This document shows positions 11,191 to 21,629 of a stretch of DNA of 64,000 bases, piece after piece. A model generated the notes under the pieces. The model made no database searches. It was given only the letters and a program-made list of their open reading frames with translations, and was not told the origin of the DNA. Location of the stretch: NCBI RefSeq assembly GCF_002575655.3, contig NC_053037.3, positions 449,345,793 to 449,409,792 on the forward strand, in the 5' to 3' direction. Source of the stretch: Aegilops tauschii subsp. strangulata (lineage: Eukaryota > Streptophyta > Magnoliopsida > Poales > Poaceae). Every line of letters starts with the position of its first letter. Position 1 is the first letter of the stretch. The position numbers and the translations under genes were made by a program.

Positions 11191-12488
11191 TCTAGGAACA
11201 TATCAAAAATAAACACAGGGAAGCAACAACGCGAGCTATTGATCTACAACATAATTTGCAAAATACTATCAGGACTAAGTTCATGATAAATTTAAGTTCA
11301 ATTAATCATATTACTTAAGAACTCCCACTTAGATAGACATCTCTCTAATCATCTAAGTTATTACGTGATCCAAAGCAACTAAACCATGACCGATTAACAC
11401 GTGAGATGGAGTAGTTTCAATGGTGAACATCACTATGTTGATCATATCTACTATATGATTCACGCTCGACCTTTCGGTCTCTGTGTTCCGAGGCCATATC
11501 TGTACATATGCTAGGCTCGTCAAGTTTAACCTGAGTATTCCGCGTGTGCAACTGTTTTGCACCCGTTGTATTTGAACGTAGAGCCTATCACACCCGATTA
11601 ACACGTGGTGTCTCAGCACGAAGAACTTTTGCAACGGTGCATACTCAGGGAGAACACTTTTATCTTGAAATTTTAGTGAGAGATCATCTTATAATGCTAC
11701 CGTCAATCAAAGCAAGATAAGATGCATAAAGGATTAACATCACATGCAATCAATATAAGTGATATGATATGGCCATCATCATCTTGTGCTTGTGATCTCC
11801 ATCTCCAAAGCACCGTGCTTGTGATCTCCATCTCCGAAGCACCATCACGATCACCATCGTCACCGGCTCGACACCTTGATCTCCATCGTAGTATCGTTGT
11901 TGTCTCGCCAACTTATTGCTTTTACGACTATCGCTACCGTTTAGTGATAAAGTAAAACTATTACATGGCGATTGCATCTCATACAATAAAGCGACAACCA
12001 TATGGCTCCTGCCAGTTGCCGATAACTCGGTTACAAAACATGATCATCTCATACAACACATTATATCACATCATGTCTTGACCATATCACATCACAACAT
12101 GCCCTGCAAAAACAAGTTAGACGATCTCTACTTTGTTGTTGCATATTTTACGTGGCTGCTACGGGCTTAGCAAGAACCGTTCTTACCTACGCATCAAAAC
12201 CACAACGATAGTTTGTCAAGTTGGTGTTGTTTTAACCTTCGCAAGGACCGGGCGTAGCCACACTCGGTTCAACTAAAGTGAGAGAGACAGACACCCGCCA
12301 GTCACCTTTAAGCAACGAGTGCTCCGAACGGTGAAACCAGTCTCGCGTAAGCGTACGCGTAATGTCGGTCTGGGCCGCTTCATCTCACAATACCGCTGAA
12401 CCAAAGTATGACATGCTGGTAAGCAGTATGACTTATATCGCCCACAACTCACTTGTGTTCTACTCGTGCATAGCATCAACGCATAAAA
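11191..12488 (-). other. Copia leader / unassigned 5' internal region
   Basis: This stretch lies between the Gag remnant and the primer-binding site. It probably holds the untranslated leader and the degraded Gag N-terminus. I see no supported ORF. Confidence 0.5.
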
Positions 12489-12504
12489 CCAGGCTCGGAT
12501 GCCA
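12489..12504 (-). other. Primer-binding site of the Copia element
   Basis: The minus strand reads TGGCATCCGAGCCTGG, one base inside the 5' LTR. The family standard complementary to initiator tRNA-Met begins TGGTATCAGAGC, so two mismatches are present. Confidence 0.8.
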
Positions 12505-12505
12505 C

Positions 12506-14214
12506 TGTTGGGGAACGTAGTAATTTCAAAAAATTTCCTACGCACACGCAAGATCATGGTGATGCATAGCAACGAGAGGGGAGAGTGTTGTCCACGTACC
12601 CTCGTAGACCGACAGCGGAAGCGTTATCACAACGCGGTTGATGTAGTCGTACGTCTTCACGATCCGACCGATCAAGTACCGAACGTACGGCACCTCCGAG
12701 TTCTACACACGTTCAGCTCGATGACGTCCCTCGAACTCCGATCCAGCCGAGTGTTGAGGGAGAGTTTCGTCAGCACGACGGCGTGGTGACGATGATGATG
12801 TTCCACCGACGCAGGGCTTCGCCTAAGCTCCGCAACGGTATTATCAAGGTCTAATTTGGTGGAGGGGGGCACCGCACACGGCTAAGAGATCTCAAGGATC
12901 AATTGTTGTGTCTATGGGGTGCCCCCCTGCCCCCGTATATAAAGGAGCAAGGAGGAGGCAGCCGGCCAAGGGAGAGGCGCGCCAAAGGGGGGAGTCCTAC
13001 TCCCACCGGGAGTAGGACTCCTCCTTTCCTTGTGGGAGTAGGAGAAGGGAAGGTGGAAGGAGAAAGAAGGAAGGGGGCGCGCCCCCTCCCTAGTCCAATT
13101 CGGACTAGCCCATGGGGAGGGGTGCGGCCACCCTTTGGGGTCTTTCTCTCCTTTCCCGTATGGCCCATTAAGGCCCAATACGAATTCCCGTAACTCTCCG
13201 GTACTCCGAAAAATACCCGAATCACTCGGAACCTTTCCGAAGTCCGAATATAGTCGTCCAATATATCGATCTTTACGTCTCGACCATTTCGAGACTCCTC
13301 GTCATGTCCCCGATCTCATCCGGGACTCCGAACTCCTTCGGTACATCAAAACTCAATAAAACTGTCATCGTAACGTTAAGCGTGCGGACCCTTCGGGTTC
13401 GAGAACTATGTAGACATGACCGAGACACCTCTCCGGTCAATAACCAATAGCGGGACCTGGATGCCCATATTGGCTCCCACATATTCTACGAAGATCTTTA
13501 TCGGTCAGACCGCATAACAACATACGTTGTTCCCTTTGTCATCGGTATGTTACTTGCCCGAGATTCGATCGTCGGTATCTCGATACCTAGTTCAATCTCG
13601 TTACCGGCAAGTCTCTTTACTCGTTCCGTAATACATCATCCCGTAACTAACTCATTAGTCACAATGCTTGCAAGGCTTATAGTGATGTGCATTACCGAGT
13701 GGGCCCAGAGATACCTCTCCGACAATCGGAGTGACAAATCCTAATCTCGAAATACGCCAACCCAACAATTACCTTTGGAGACACCTGTAGAGCACCTTTA
13801 TAATCACCCAGTTACGTTGTGACGTTTGGTAGCACACAAAGTGTTCCTCCGGTAAACGGGAGTTGCATAATCTCATAGTCATAGGAACATGTATAAGTCA
13901 TGAAGAAAGCAATAGCAACATACTAAACGATCGGGTGCTAAGCTAACGTAATGGGTCATGTCAATCACGTCATTCTCCTAATGAGGTGATCCCGTTAATC
14001 AAATGACAACTCATGTCTATGGCTAGGAAACATAACCATCTTTGATTAACGAACTAGTCAAGTAGAGGCATACTAGTGACACTTTGTTTGTCTATGTATT
14101 CACACATGTATTATGTTTCCGGTTAATACAATTCTAGCATGAATAATAAACATTTATCATGATATAAGGAAATATATAATACTTTATTATTGCCTCTAGG
14201 GCATATTTCCTTCA
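12506..14214 (-). repeat. 5' LTR of the Copia element
   Basis: This is the partner of 5659-7367 and has the same length of 1709 bp. It carries the TATA box at 12936-12943 and the hairpin at 12991-13021. CAGGG follows at 14215. Confidence 0.95.
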
Positions 14215-14219
14215 CAGGG
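14215..14219. repeat. Target-site duplication CAGGG, right copy (Copia)
   Basis: It matches 5654-5658. RT sequence of element B resumes directly after it. Confidence 0.95.
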
Positions 14220-14356
14220 CAACTCTTGTACAAGACTTAGAAGGACGTTTGCCAACCTGCGCAAGATCAACCTCACTGAACCCTGAGAAGTGTGTCTTCG
14301 GCATTCCGTCCGGCAAACTTCTCGGGTTCTTTGTGTCGCAGCGTGGGATTATGGCA
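14220..14356 (+). pseudogene. Reverse transcriptase of element B, middle part
   Basis: A short island of B between two insertions. It contains TLVQDLE and then NPEKCVFGIPSGKLLGFFVSQ, the usual RT region after the catalytic box. A short stretch near 14250-14285 is read out of frame because of compensating small indels. It continues at 21625. Confidence 0.85.
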
Positions 14357-14361
14357 AACCC
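14357..14361. repeat. Target-site duplication AACCC, left copy (pol-less Gypsy)
   Basis: AACCC immediately precedes the LTR start TGTCGG and recurs at 21625-21629. Confidence 0.93.
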
Positions 14362-15256
14362 TGTCGGATGTGGGGTTCCGGCAAACCCTTAAGGTTCAAA
14401 CACTGGGGTGCGCGCGAAGTCTTTCCCTCCTACAGATCTACGCCCTAGCTCGCTAAGATCTCACGGACGAACTCGATGAACTCGCAACACAGAAAGACAC
14501 GAGGTTTATACTAGTTCGGGCCACCGTTGTGGTGTAATACCCTACTCCAGTGTGGTGGTGGATTGCCTCTTGGGCTAATGATGAACAGTACAAGGACAGA
14601 ACAACCTCCTGAGGTTGAGGAGTTCTTGTGCGTGCGAGCTTGTGCGCGTCTATGGATCCGATGGCTACTACTGTGATGGCTAGTCCTATTTACAGAGGCC
14701 CTGGTCCTCTTCCCAAATATTGAGCGGGAAGGGAGCCAACAACGGCGGGCAAATTTGAAGCGGGACAGCTAGTACAAGCTATCCTAACAAAAGCGGTCTT
14801 CGCCTGCGAAAAGCTCTGGTGGTGACGCCGTCTTGGGCTCCACGATGACCTCCGTCTTGCCGTCCTTCTGGTCTTGGTCTCGTTGCACCAATATAGCAAC
14901 CTTTGCCTGATGCCTCGGTACTCTTCGCCTGCGCTGGCCTCCTTAGCACCAAAGAGGAAACAAGGACGCTGCGCGTGCTGGCGCCCACCTGGCGCCCGCC
15001 TGGTGCCGTTCGTCATGGCTCACGTCACGAGAGCCTCGTGAGGTTTTGCCCCGCCTTGATATCTCCGCTCCTCGTGAGCCCGCCTGGCTAGGCTACTCCA
15101 GAGGAGGTCTTGCGTCGTCCGCCTCGCGAGGCTTGGACCCTCGCGAAGGTCTTGGATGCCTTGTCGATGAAGATGGGTCGTACGGCCTGCTGGCTTAGCC
15201 ACGCTGTGGGTCGCAGGCAGGCAAGTCTGGGGGCCCCCGTTCCCAGAACACTGACA
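14362..15256 (-). repeat. 3' LTR of the pol-less Gypsy element
   Basis: This LTR is 895 bp. Compared with its partner it has an 11-bp extra block near 14980 (a GGCGCCC duplication). The TATA region at 14688-14697 is changed by substitutions and no longer forms a TATA box. Confidence 0.92.
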
Positions 15257-15270
15257 GTAGCCCCCGGGAC
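15257..15270 (-). other. Polypurine tract of the pol-less Gypsy element
   Basis: The minus strand reads GTCCCGGGGGCTAC directly before the 3' LTR. Confidence 0.6.
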
Positions 15271-15549
15271 CAAGGTGCGCTCGGGCTTGGCTTCGCGGCG
15301 AAGCCAAGGGTCAAGTTCGAAGCACCGCGGGCCCCAAAAGCCTGCGGCCTCGGTCGACGTGTGGCGGTTGATTGGACGTGGGCGTCTCCGCTTCCCCATG
15401 CTGCCTTTGAATCCGCCTAGCTATGCGGCCCCCAGTGGCCTACACAGTTATTCCCCGTCGCCTGCGCCTTGCTCTTCCAATCTCTCTGCTTCCTCGAGGC
15501 CCTACTTCGCCCTTCCAATCTGAACTTGCGCTCCGACTGCCCCATCGCC

Positions 15550-18500
15550 ATGGCGCCGAAACAAGCTGAAAAGGGGAAGAAACCTCTGTCTCTGCCAACT
15601 GCACCTCCATCCTTCGCGCCTGCGCTCGGCCGGTCTTGGGTGCTCAACGACGAGGCCATGGACAAGGTGCGGCCGATGCTTGCTTCCAGCTTCAACGAGT
15701 GGGGGAGACGGTGGCTTGGCCTGCGTCTCGCACTCGCACGGCTCTGGCGGCCACCGAAGTCCCAATCTTCATAGATGCCCTCTGGGCTGGTCTGATTCCT
15801 CCCTTCTCTGCCTTCTTCAATGCGGTGCTTGAGCATTATCAGATCCACATGCTGCATCTCGACCCTCAGTCTGTGACTCTTCTCGCCGTCTTCGCCTTCG
15901 TGTGCGAAGCCATGGCTGGCATAGACCCTTCTGTGGTCCTCCTCCGCAATTTCTTCTCATTGCATCTGGCCGACCCCCAACAAAGCTCGGGATGCGTGAG
16001 CTTCCATGCCGTGGCTGCGACGGCGGGCGAGGGGATCGACTTCGAGCTTCCTCCATCCATGAGCGAATTCCGGACACGATGGGTGTTCGTTGATGCCGGC
16101 GTGCTCAGTCCTATGCTTCAGGCTCAGTCGGGGCCCGCTGTTCCTAACTCCGGCTGGAGCCATCAGCGGCTCTCGAGCCCCCGCCTTGCCCACGTCTGGC
16201 TCAGGTTGAGGCTGCTGAAAGACCGCGGCGTAACTGCGCCGATGGTGGTGAAAGAATTCGTCAAACGCCGGGTTGCTCCGCTTCAGCGCCATTCTCGCCC
16301 AATGTGAACCTTGCTCAGCAGCCAGGACCACATGAGGTTCGAGGAGTCTGGGCTCCTCCTTGGAACGCGGCAAACAATGCTCAAGATCCTGACGGGTGTC
16401 CTCTCGCTGGCCGAACTGCCTGGGAAGAACTGTTTGCTGTACCGCTGCAAGAACAAGGATGAATTTGTAGAGAACATGCCTCCCTTTGATGAGTGGGGGC
16501 CACGGCCGATTGACCTGGTGGGGCCCCACGAGAACCCCGTCGTCGTGGTTCCCTTCCTCGCCGCTGGTGCCGAGCCCACCCCAAGTGATGGTGCAGGTGG
16601 GCGAGCTCCGACGGGGGCCGGTGGCTCGAGTGCTGAGGAGCGCCTGCTGAATGGTGATCCTGGGGCGTCGTCCTCGGGAGACTGCGGCCCTCCTCCCGAG
16701 GCGCCGATTATTGGGGAGAGGCAGCATGCGGCTCTCGAGGCCAAGGTTCCAGGAGCCTCGGGAGATTGTGGTGGGACGGTGCCCGGCAGTTTGCCGCAAC
16801 CGGGCACCTCTGAAGGTATCCTTCCTCGCTCTTCTTCGGCCCCGCTACGCACCGGTCGTCACGTCCAGCATTTCGGTCGTCTTTGCGTGGACTTCGAGGA
16901 GCTCCGCAAGAGGAAAGGATCCTCTAGCAACATCTTCGGGCCGTTGAAGCGGCGAAAGTACATCGCCATTGACGCGTAAGTACCTTGTTGTCACGGCTTC
17001 CTGCACGTAGCTTCCTTATTCTGACGTCAATTCTCCAGACCCCTTCCATTGAGGCTGCTGCGCCTCCCGAGAAGCGGCCTCCTCCTTCATCAACTCCCCC
17101 ATCCGCCTTGAGCGTTCCTAGTCTTCCTACCGCCCTTGGAGCTAGGTCGGTTGGGGGGCGCCTCTGCCTCCGCGGCGCGTTGAGCCCGCAGTTTGGCCAT
17201 CCTTCCCCCACGGTTTGGCGTGGAGCTTGGCGGGCGTGCCCAAGGCCCCTCCCTCGCTTACGGGCAGCGGCTGGCTGGCTTCGATCTTCGGTTCCTCCTC
17301 AAGCAGCGAGTCTTAGGCAGCTTGGGCTTCTCGCGAGGACGTGCTGGTGTCGGGTGCGGCGCCAGCCCCCAGCCCCCTGCCGGGGGTGGCGCGCCGCTTA
17401 GCGCCCCGCCCGTAGCCCCCGAGGTGGAGGACGAAGAGGGCCGAGCGTTCGAGCTTGAGCACAGGCGGAGCATGGTTCGTCACGAGCTCTTCCAGGAGGC
17501 GATGAGCCGACTTGGTGAAGAGCTCGAGGGTGTTGACTCGCGCCTTGAGGCCGAAGGTCTCCGGCTGGTGGAGGAGCGGCGCAAGCTGAGGGTGGCCATC
17601 AACCTCGGTCGCTACCAGCGCGACCTTGAGAATGCGAAGGTCGAGGCGTCCCTCAAGATCGCCCATGAAGCCCGCTCGTGAGCCTTGGAAGAGGCTCACG
17701 AGGCTAACCGTCGTCGCGAGGCTGCGAAGGAACGCGCGTGGGAGCTCCAGGCCTGGAGCGCATCCCTTGAGCAGCAGGTGGAGGCACGTAGGGCTGCTCT
17801 TCCATCACTGAGGGGGACGCCCGCGGAGGACGAGGAGGTCCGGAAGCGCAGAGAGACGCTGGCCCTGGAAGCTGTGGAGCGCAGCCTTGAGCTCGAGCGA
17901 CTGGAGACGTGGGAACGTCAAGTCGCTCAAGCAGAAGATGCCGTCGGGGCTCGCGAGGCTGGAGTTGAGGAGAAGGTGAACCGCCGGGTGGCCGAGGTTC
18001 GCGCGGACCTAGAGGGTAGGTATGACCTGAAGCTGAAGCTCGCGGGCATGGAGGATGAGGGCAGGGCCGCTGCCCTCAGACCCAGGTTGGACGAGGCTGA
18101 GAGGCATGCGGAAGCAACGGCCGCCGCCCTGGTTACGGCGCAGGCGGACTTGGCCTCCGCCCGCGCCGAGCTGCGTTCCCTCTGGAGGCGGATTGATGAT
18201 GCAGAGGCCATCGCGAGGCAAAACACGAAGGAGGTGCTTCAGCGACGAACGCTGGTGCGCGAGCATGCCCCTATGCTTCAGGATCTCCGGAACAGGGCCA
18301 ATATTGCCCTGGGCCATATTTGCGACGTGGAGGCGCCGACCCCTCACTCGAATGATTATGCCAGCCACCTGACCTTCTTCACCGAGGTGGTGAGGCGCCT
18401 GGAGGCTCGATCTGCCAGAGCTCGCCAGCTTGTGGAGGAAAGGGGGCGTGGCCTGCTTGAGCGCGCTTTATCCCGTGTCTTTAACCACCTCCTGAATGAC

Positions 18501-18746
18501 GACCCCAACTTTGATTTCGACGCCGCCATCGCCCCCGTACCCACGGCTGTCCGGGGCGACCTAGCGCGTTGGGTTGAGGACAATGTGGATGCGTTGGTCA
18601 GGGCCTTCACTTCGGAAGATGACGCGGTGGTGGTCGTCGCAGACGAAGGCAACGTGGTTGACGACAGCGACGGGGGCGTCGCCGATGGCGGCGATGATGC
18701 CGATGAAGACGAAGACGACGCGAGTGCGCATCGGCGGGTGACGTAG
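15550..18746 (+). pseudogene. Antisense ORF of the pol-less Gypsy, 'putative gypsy type transposon' (Transposase_28-like) protein
   Basis: The frame opens with ATG at 15550 (MAPKQAEKGKKP). A one-base loss in the G-run at 15701-15705 shifts the frame. The domain with IPPFSAFFNAVLEHYQI and NFFSLH resembles the plant family Pfam calls putative gypsy type transposon (PF04195). TGA stops at 16305-16307 and 17679-17681 interrupt otherwise continuous homology. A good donor GTAAGT at 16976 and a CCAG acceptor at 17038 suggest a small intron, although the phase does not match perfectly. From about 17430 on, the protein is a long Glu/Arg/Ala-rich coiled coil ending in an Asp-rich tail (TAG at 18744-18746). 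It is antisense to the element's own transcript. Its role is unknown. Confidence 0.75.
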
Positions 18747-19837
18747 GGAGTGACATTTCTGGCTGATCCCTTGTTGTCCTGTCATTTCATCCTGCGCACA
18801 AACTCGGGCGTGGCCCTTGGAAAACTTGTAAGTGCATTTTGAGAGGGGGAGCCCCTCATGTAAGCAAATTGCAATTTTTTTACTTTCCCATGTGATGTGA
18901 GTTTGTGTCCTGGTGAACTTGTGAATCCTGATGCGAGTTCTCTGCCTTGATTTACCTTAGTCAGTGCCAGCTTTGAGCTGGGCTGCGACGTGTCGAGTTC
19001 CTGAGAACCCTGCGGAGCTCGTTGCCCCGTCAGAAGGGGCCCCACTAGAGCTGAGCACCAGTTGTAGTGCTTGCGCGCACTTGGCTTGCGCGCTTCGCGC
19101 TGTCCCGCTCTCGAGGAGCTTGCGAGGGGAAGGCGATGGACATGAGTCCCAGTCAAAATGAGATCCAGAAGGCAAGAAATTGCTCGAACAAGAAAAGGCT
19201 CCCCTGCGCGCATCAATAAAAACTTAGCTTCAACTCAAATCCAGATCCAGAAAGCAAAGCTACACAGAGAGAGAGAGAGAGATCCAAAGCAAAAGGCCGC
19301 GTCCGGCACCTTGTCTAGTCTTCTGGTCTTCAAGTCTTCTCACCAGCGCGGAGCTAAGTGCTGCCACTAGGCGTGGGAGAGGGCCTGAGGCCGGCACCCC
19401 TGAGACTCCGGGGCGTGCACAGCCCCAACTCATTATTACGTGAGAGTGTCATGGGCGGCGAGCTTCACAGGCACTGGGCCTTCTTCACAGGTACCGGCCT
19501 TGCTTCATATCGCCAGACGTGGGCCCCGCCTTGCGCCACCGTTGACCTCCTCTGAGCCGACCGGTCACCAGGACGACACAAAGGAGGGAAAGAGGACGCC
19601 AGCGGTTCCCTCAGTGACCACAGGTCCTCTGCTAGGGGAAGGGTTGTTGAGGCCTCCCCGGCAGAGGGCCTACCTCCGGGTGTCGCCAGGTGTCGCGCGT
19701 CACGGGGAGGGGCCTTGCTCCTGGCTTCCTCTCGGCGGCCCCCAGCGTGTCTCCCTTGTTGGAACGGATGCTGCCGTGCCAGGGTCGTCGATCGACGCTG
19801 CAACCTGAGTCATCTGCAGCCCATGGTTAGCATAAGC
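18747..19837. other. Non-coding interval between antisense ORF and Gag-like ORF
   Basis: No supported ORF on either strand. It contains a GA microsatellite at 19266-19282. Pol would be expected in this interval and appears to have been deleted. Confidence 0.55.
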
Positions 19838-20665
19838 CTATTCCTGAGAGATTAGAGGTACCCTGTAGTTGCCGTTGCCGGTGTGACTGTCGTGGTTCTT
19901 CGTTGGTTCTTGGAAGGCTTCGACTCCTAGCGCCCCCTCTCCCCAATCTTCTCCAATGAACGAGCCAGGGTCATCTTCTGGTGCGTACCCTTGGTCCATC
20001 ATGCCGGGCACGTAGGCTTCCGGGGCCGTCACCCCGAACACCTCGCCGTGGTGCCCCACGCTCCATGTTGCTTGGCCCATGGTGGCGTCCTGGGGATGAT
20101 AGCACGGCATCCGGCTGGGACCGTGGAGGGCGACGCTTGCGCCCGTGCTTGTCGCGGGCGGCATGGGGGGGACGGAGCCCCCTGCGCCGCTGGCCGTGCT
20201 GATGTTGATGAAGCCCCCGGGCGTAGTTGATGGCGCGCGGATGTGGTGAGGTTCGCCGCGTGGCCCTGCAGTGGCCTGAGGAAGAAGTCGATAGCAGAAG
20301 GGTGGTGCTCCCGACGCCGCTGCATCCAGCAACTCATCAACACGCTCCAGCAGTGTATCCCGGCCGCTTTCCATCAGCCTGCACCACAGTGGCTCCCTTG
20401 CCATGGTGAGCGCTACGCGCATGTTTGCTTGCTCCCATCGTGAGTGCGGCGTCGTTGCCGCGGCATGGCTCGCTGCTCTTGCGGCGGCCCGTACTTGCCG
20501 CGGGGTGAGGGAGGACGACGCCTGGCCCCGCTGCCCGCGCCCGGTGTAGTTTGGCGGCGCTCGTGCCGCCTGCAGTGCGGGGTCGAGACCTTCATGGGTA
20601 GGCGGCGCTGCCCGGGCTGGCCAGGCTGCCCAACGGTTGGAGCCGGCCCTTGAGTCGCCGGACAT
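19838..20665 (-). CDS. Gag-like ORF of the pol-less Gypsy element
   Basis: An uninterrupted minus-strand frame of about 275 residues begins at the ATG at 20665 (MSGDSRAGSNRW), about 50 bases inside the primer-binding site. An upstream in-frame ATG at 20731 would overlap that site and is less likely. The protein is Ala/Pro/Gly-rich, with an RAAARAASHAA-type helix and a later acidic C-terminus. It resembles the N-terminal part of Tat-lineage Gag proteins, but the conserved Gag core and zinc motif are missing. It is short for Gag and probably 3'-deleted. I cannot say whether it is functional. Confidence 0.5.
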   Translation of the reverse strand: MSGDSRAGSNRWAAWPARAAPPTHEGLDPALQAARAPPNYTGRGQRGQASSSLTPRQVRAAARAASHAAATTPHSRWEQANMRVALTMAREPLWCRLMESGRDTLLERVDELLDAAASGAPPFCYRLLPQATAGPRGEPHHIRAPSTTPGGFINISTASGAGGSVPPMPPATSTGASVALHGPSRMPCYHPQDATMGQATWSVGHHGEVFGVTAPEAYVPGMMDQGYAPEDDPGSFIGEDWGEGALGVEAFQEPTKNHDSHTGNGNYRVPLISQE

Positions 20666-20717
20666 CGTGGCCGGGGAGCGTCGACGAGATGGTCGGTGGA
20701 GGAGGAGCTCCGACGCA

Positions 20718-20736
20718 CCCCTACCTGGCACGCCAA
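20718..20736 (-). other. Primer-binding site of the pol-less Gypsy element
   Basis: The minus strand begins TTGGCGTGCCAGGTAGGGG one base inside the 5' LTR. It has the TGGCG start common to plant Gypsy sites. The tRNA is not identified. Confidence 0.65.
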
Positions 20737-20737
20737 A

Positions 20738-21624
20738 TGTCGGATGTGGGGTTCCGCCAAACCCTTAAGGTTCGAACACTGGGGTGCGCGCGAAGTCTTT
20801 CCCTCCTACCGATCTACGCCCTAGCTCGCTAAGATCTCGCGGACGAACTCGACGAACTCGCAACACAGAAAGACACAAGGTTTATACCGGTTCGGGCCAC
20901 CGTTGTGGTGTAATACCATACTCCAGTGTGGTGGTGGTGGATTGCCTCTTGGGCTGATGATGAACAGCACAAGGGAAGAACAACCTCCTGAGGTTGAGGT
21001 GTTCTTTTGCGTGCGAGCTTGTGCGCGTCTCTGGATTCGATGGCTACTACTGTGATGGCTAGACCTATTTATATAGGCCCTGGTCCGCTTCCCAAATATC
21101 GAGCGGGAAGGGAGCCAACAACGGCGGGCAAATTTGAAGGGGGACAGCTAGTACAAGCTATCCTGACAAAAGCGGTCTTCGCCTGCGAAATGCTCTGGTG
21201 GTGACGCCGTCTTGGGCTCCACGATGACCTCCATCCTGCCGTCCTTCTGGTCTTGGTCTCGTTGCACCAATATAGCAACCTTTGCCTGATGCCTCGGTAC
21301 TCTTCGCCTGCGCTGGCCTCCTTAGCACCAAAGAGGAAACAAGGACGCTGCGCGTGCTGGCGCCCGCCTGGTGCCGTTCGTCATGGCTCACGTCACGAGA
21401 GCCTCGTGAGGTTTTGCCCCGCCTTGATATCTCCGCTCCTCGTGAGCCTGCCTGGCTAGGCAACTCCAGAGGAGGTCTTGCGTTGTCCGCCTCGCGAGGC
21501 TTGGACCCTCGCGAGGGTCTTGGATGCCTTGTCGATGAAGATGGGCCATACGACCTGCTGGCTTAGCCACGCTGTGGGCCGCAGGCAGGCAAGTCTGGGG
21601 ACCCCCGTTCCCAGAACGCCGACA
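20738..21624 (-). repeat. 5' LTR of the pol-less Gypsy element
   Basis: This 887-bp partner of 14362-15256 ends in CGCCGACA and is followed by AACCC at 21625-21629. Confidence 0.92.
21066..21075 (-). promoter_or_regulatory. TATA box in the 5' LTR
   Basis: The minus strand reads TATATAAATA. The equivalent bases in the 3' LTR have lost the motif, so only the functional 5' copy retains a recognisable promoter. Confidence 0.7.
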
Positions 21625-21629
21625 AACCC
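21625..21629. repeat. Target-site duplication AACCC, right copy
   Basis: It matches 14357-14361. Element B resumes here in RT. Confidence 0.93.

Larger units (their letters stand above)
5659..14214 (-). mobile_element. Copia LTR retrotransposon, Angela/WIS/BARE1 group, complete
   Basis: The element is 8556 bp with two LTRs of equal length (1709 bp), flanked by the perfect TSD CAGGG. The LTR edge CTACGTTCCCCAACA (minus-strand 3' end) and GGAAATATGCCCTAGAG near the 5' end are well known in the Triticeae Angela/WIS family. The order on the minus strand is 5' LTR (right), primer-binding site, Gag, integrase, RT, RNase H remnant, polypurine tract, 3' LTR (left). I count about 10 differences between the LTRs, so the insertion is young. 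Its coding region is nevertheless riddled with stops and frameshifts, which implies that it was mobilised by proteins from another copy. Confidence 0.95.
14362..21624 (-). mobile_element. Non-autonomous Gypsy element lacking pol, with Gag-like and antisense ORFs
   Basis: Two LTRs (895 and 887 bp) begin TGTCGGATGTGGGG and end in GACA, with the perfect TSD AACCC. The primer-binding site next to the right LTR and the polypurine tract next to the left LTR show minus orientation. The internal region is only 5481 bp: a Gag-like ORF by the 5' LTR on the minus strand, then on the opposite strand a long ORF resembling the plant 'putative gypsy type transposon' family. No protease, RT, RNase H or integrase motif is visible. 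It looks like a Tat-lineage deletion derivative dependent on a relative. I count about 38 LTR differences. Confidence 0.88.

Noticed and set aside
15957..16852. Minus-strand frames of 189-280 codons under the antisense ORF of the pol-less Gypsy.
   Set aside because: The plus strand holds the family-like protein. The minus frames overlap one another and have no motifs.
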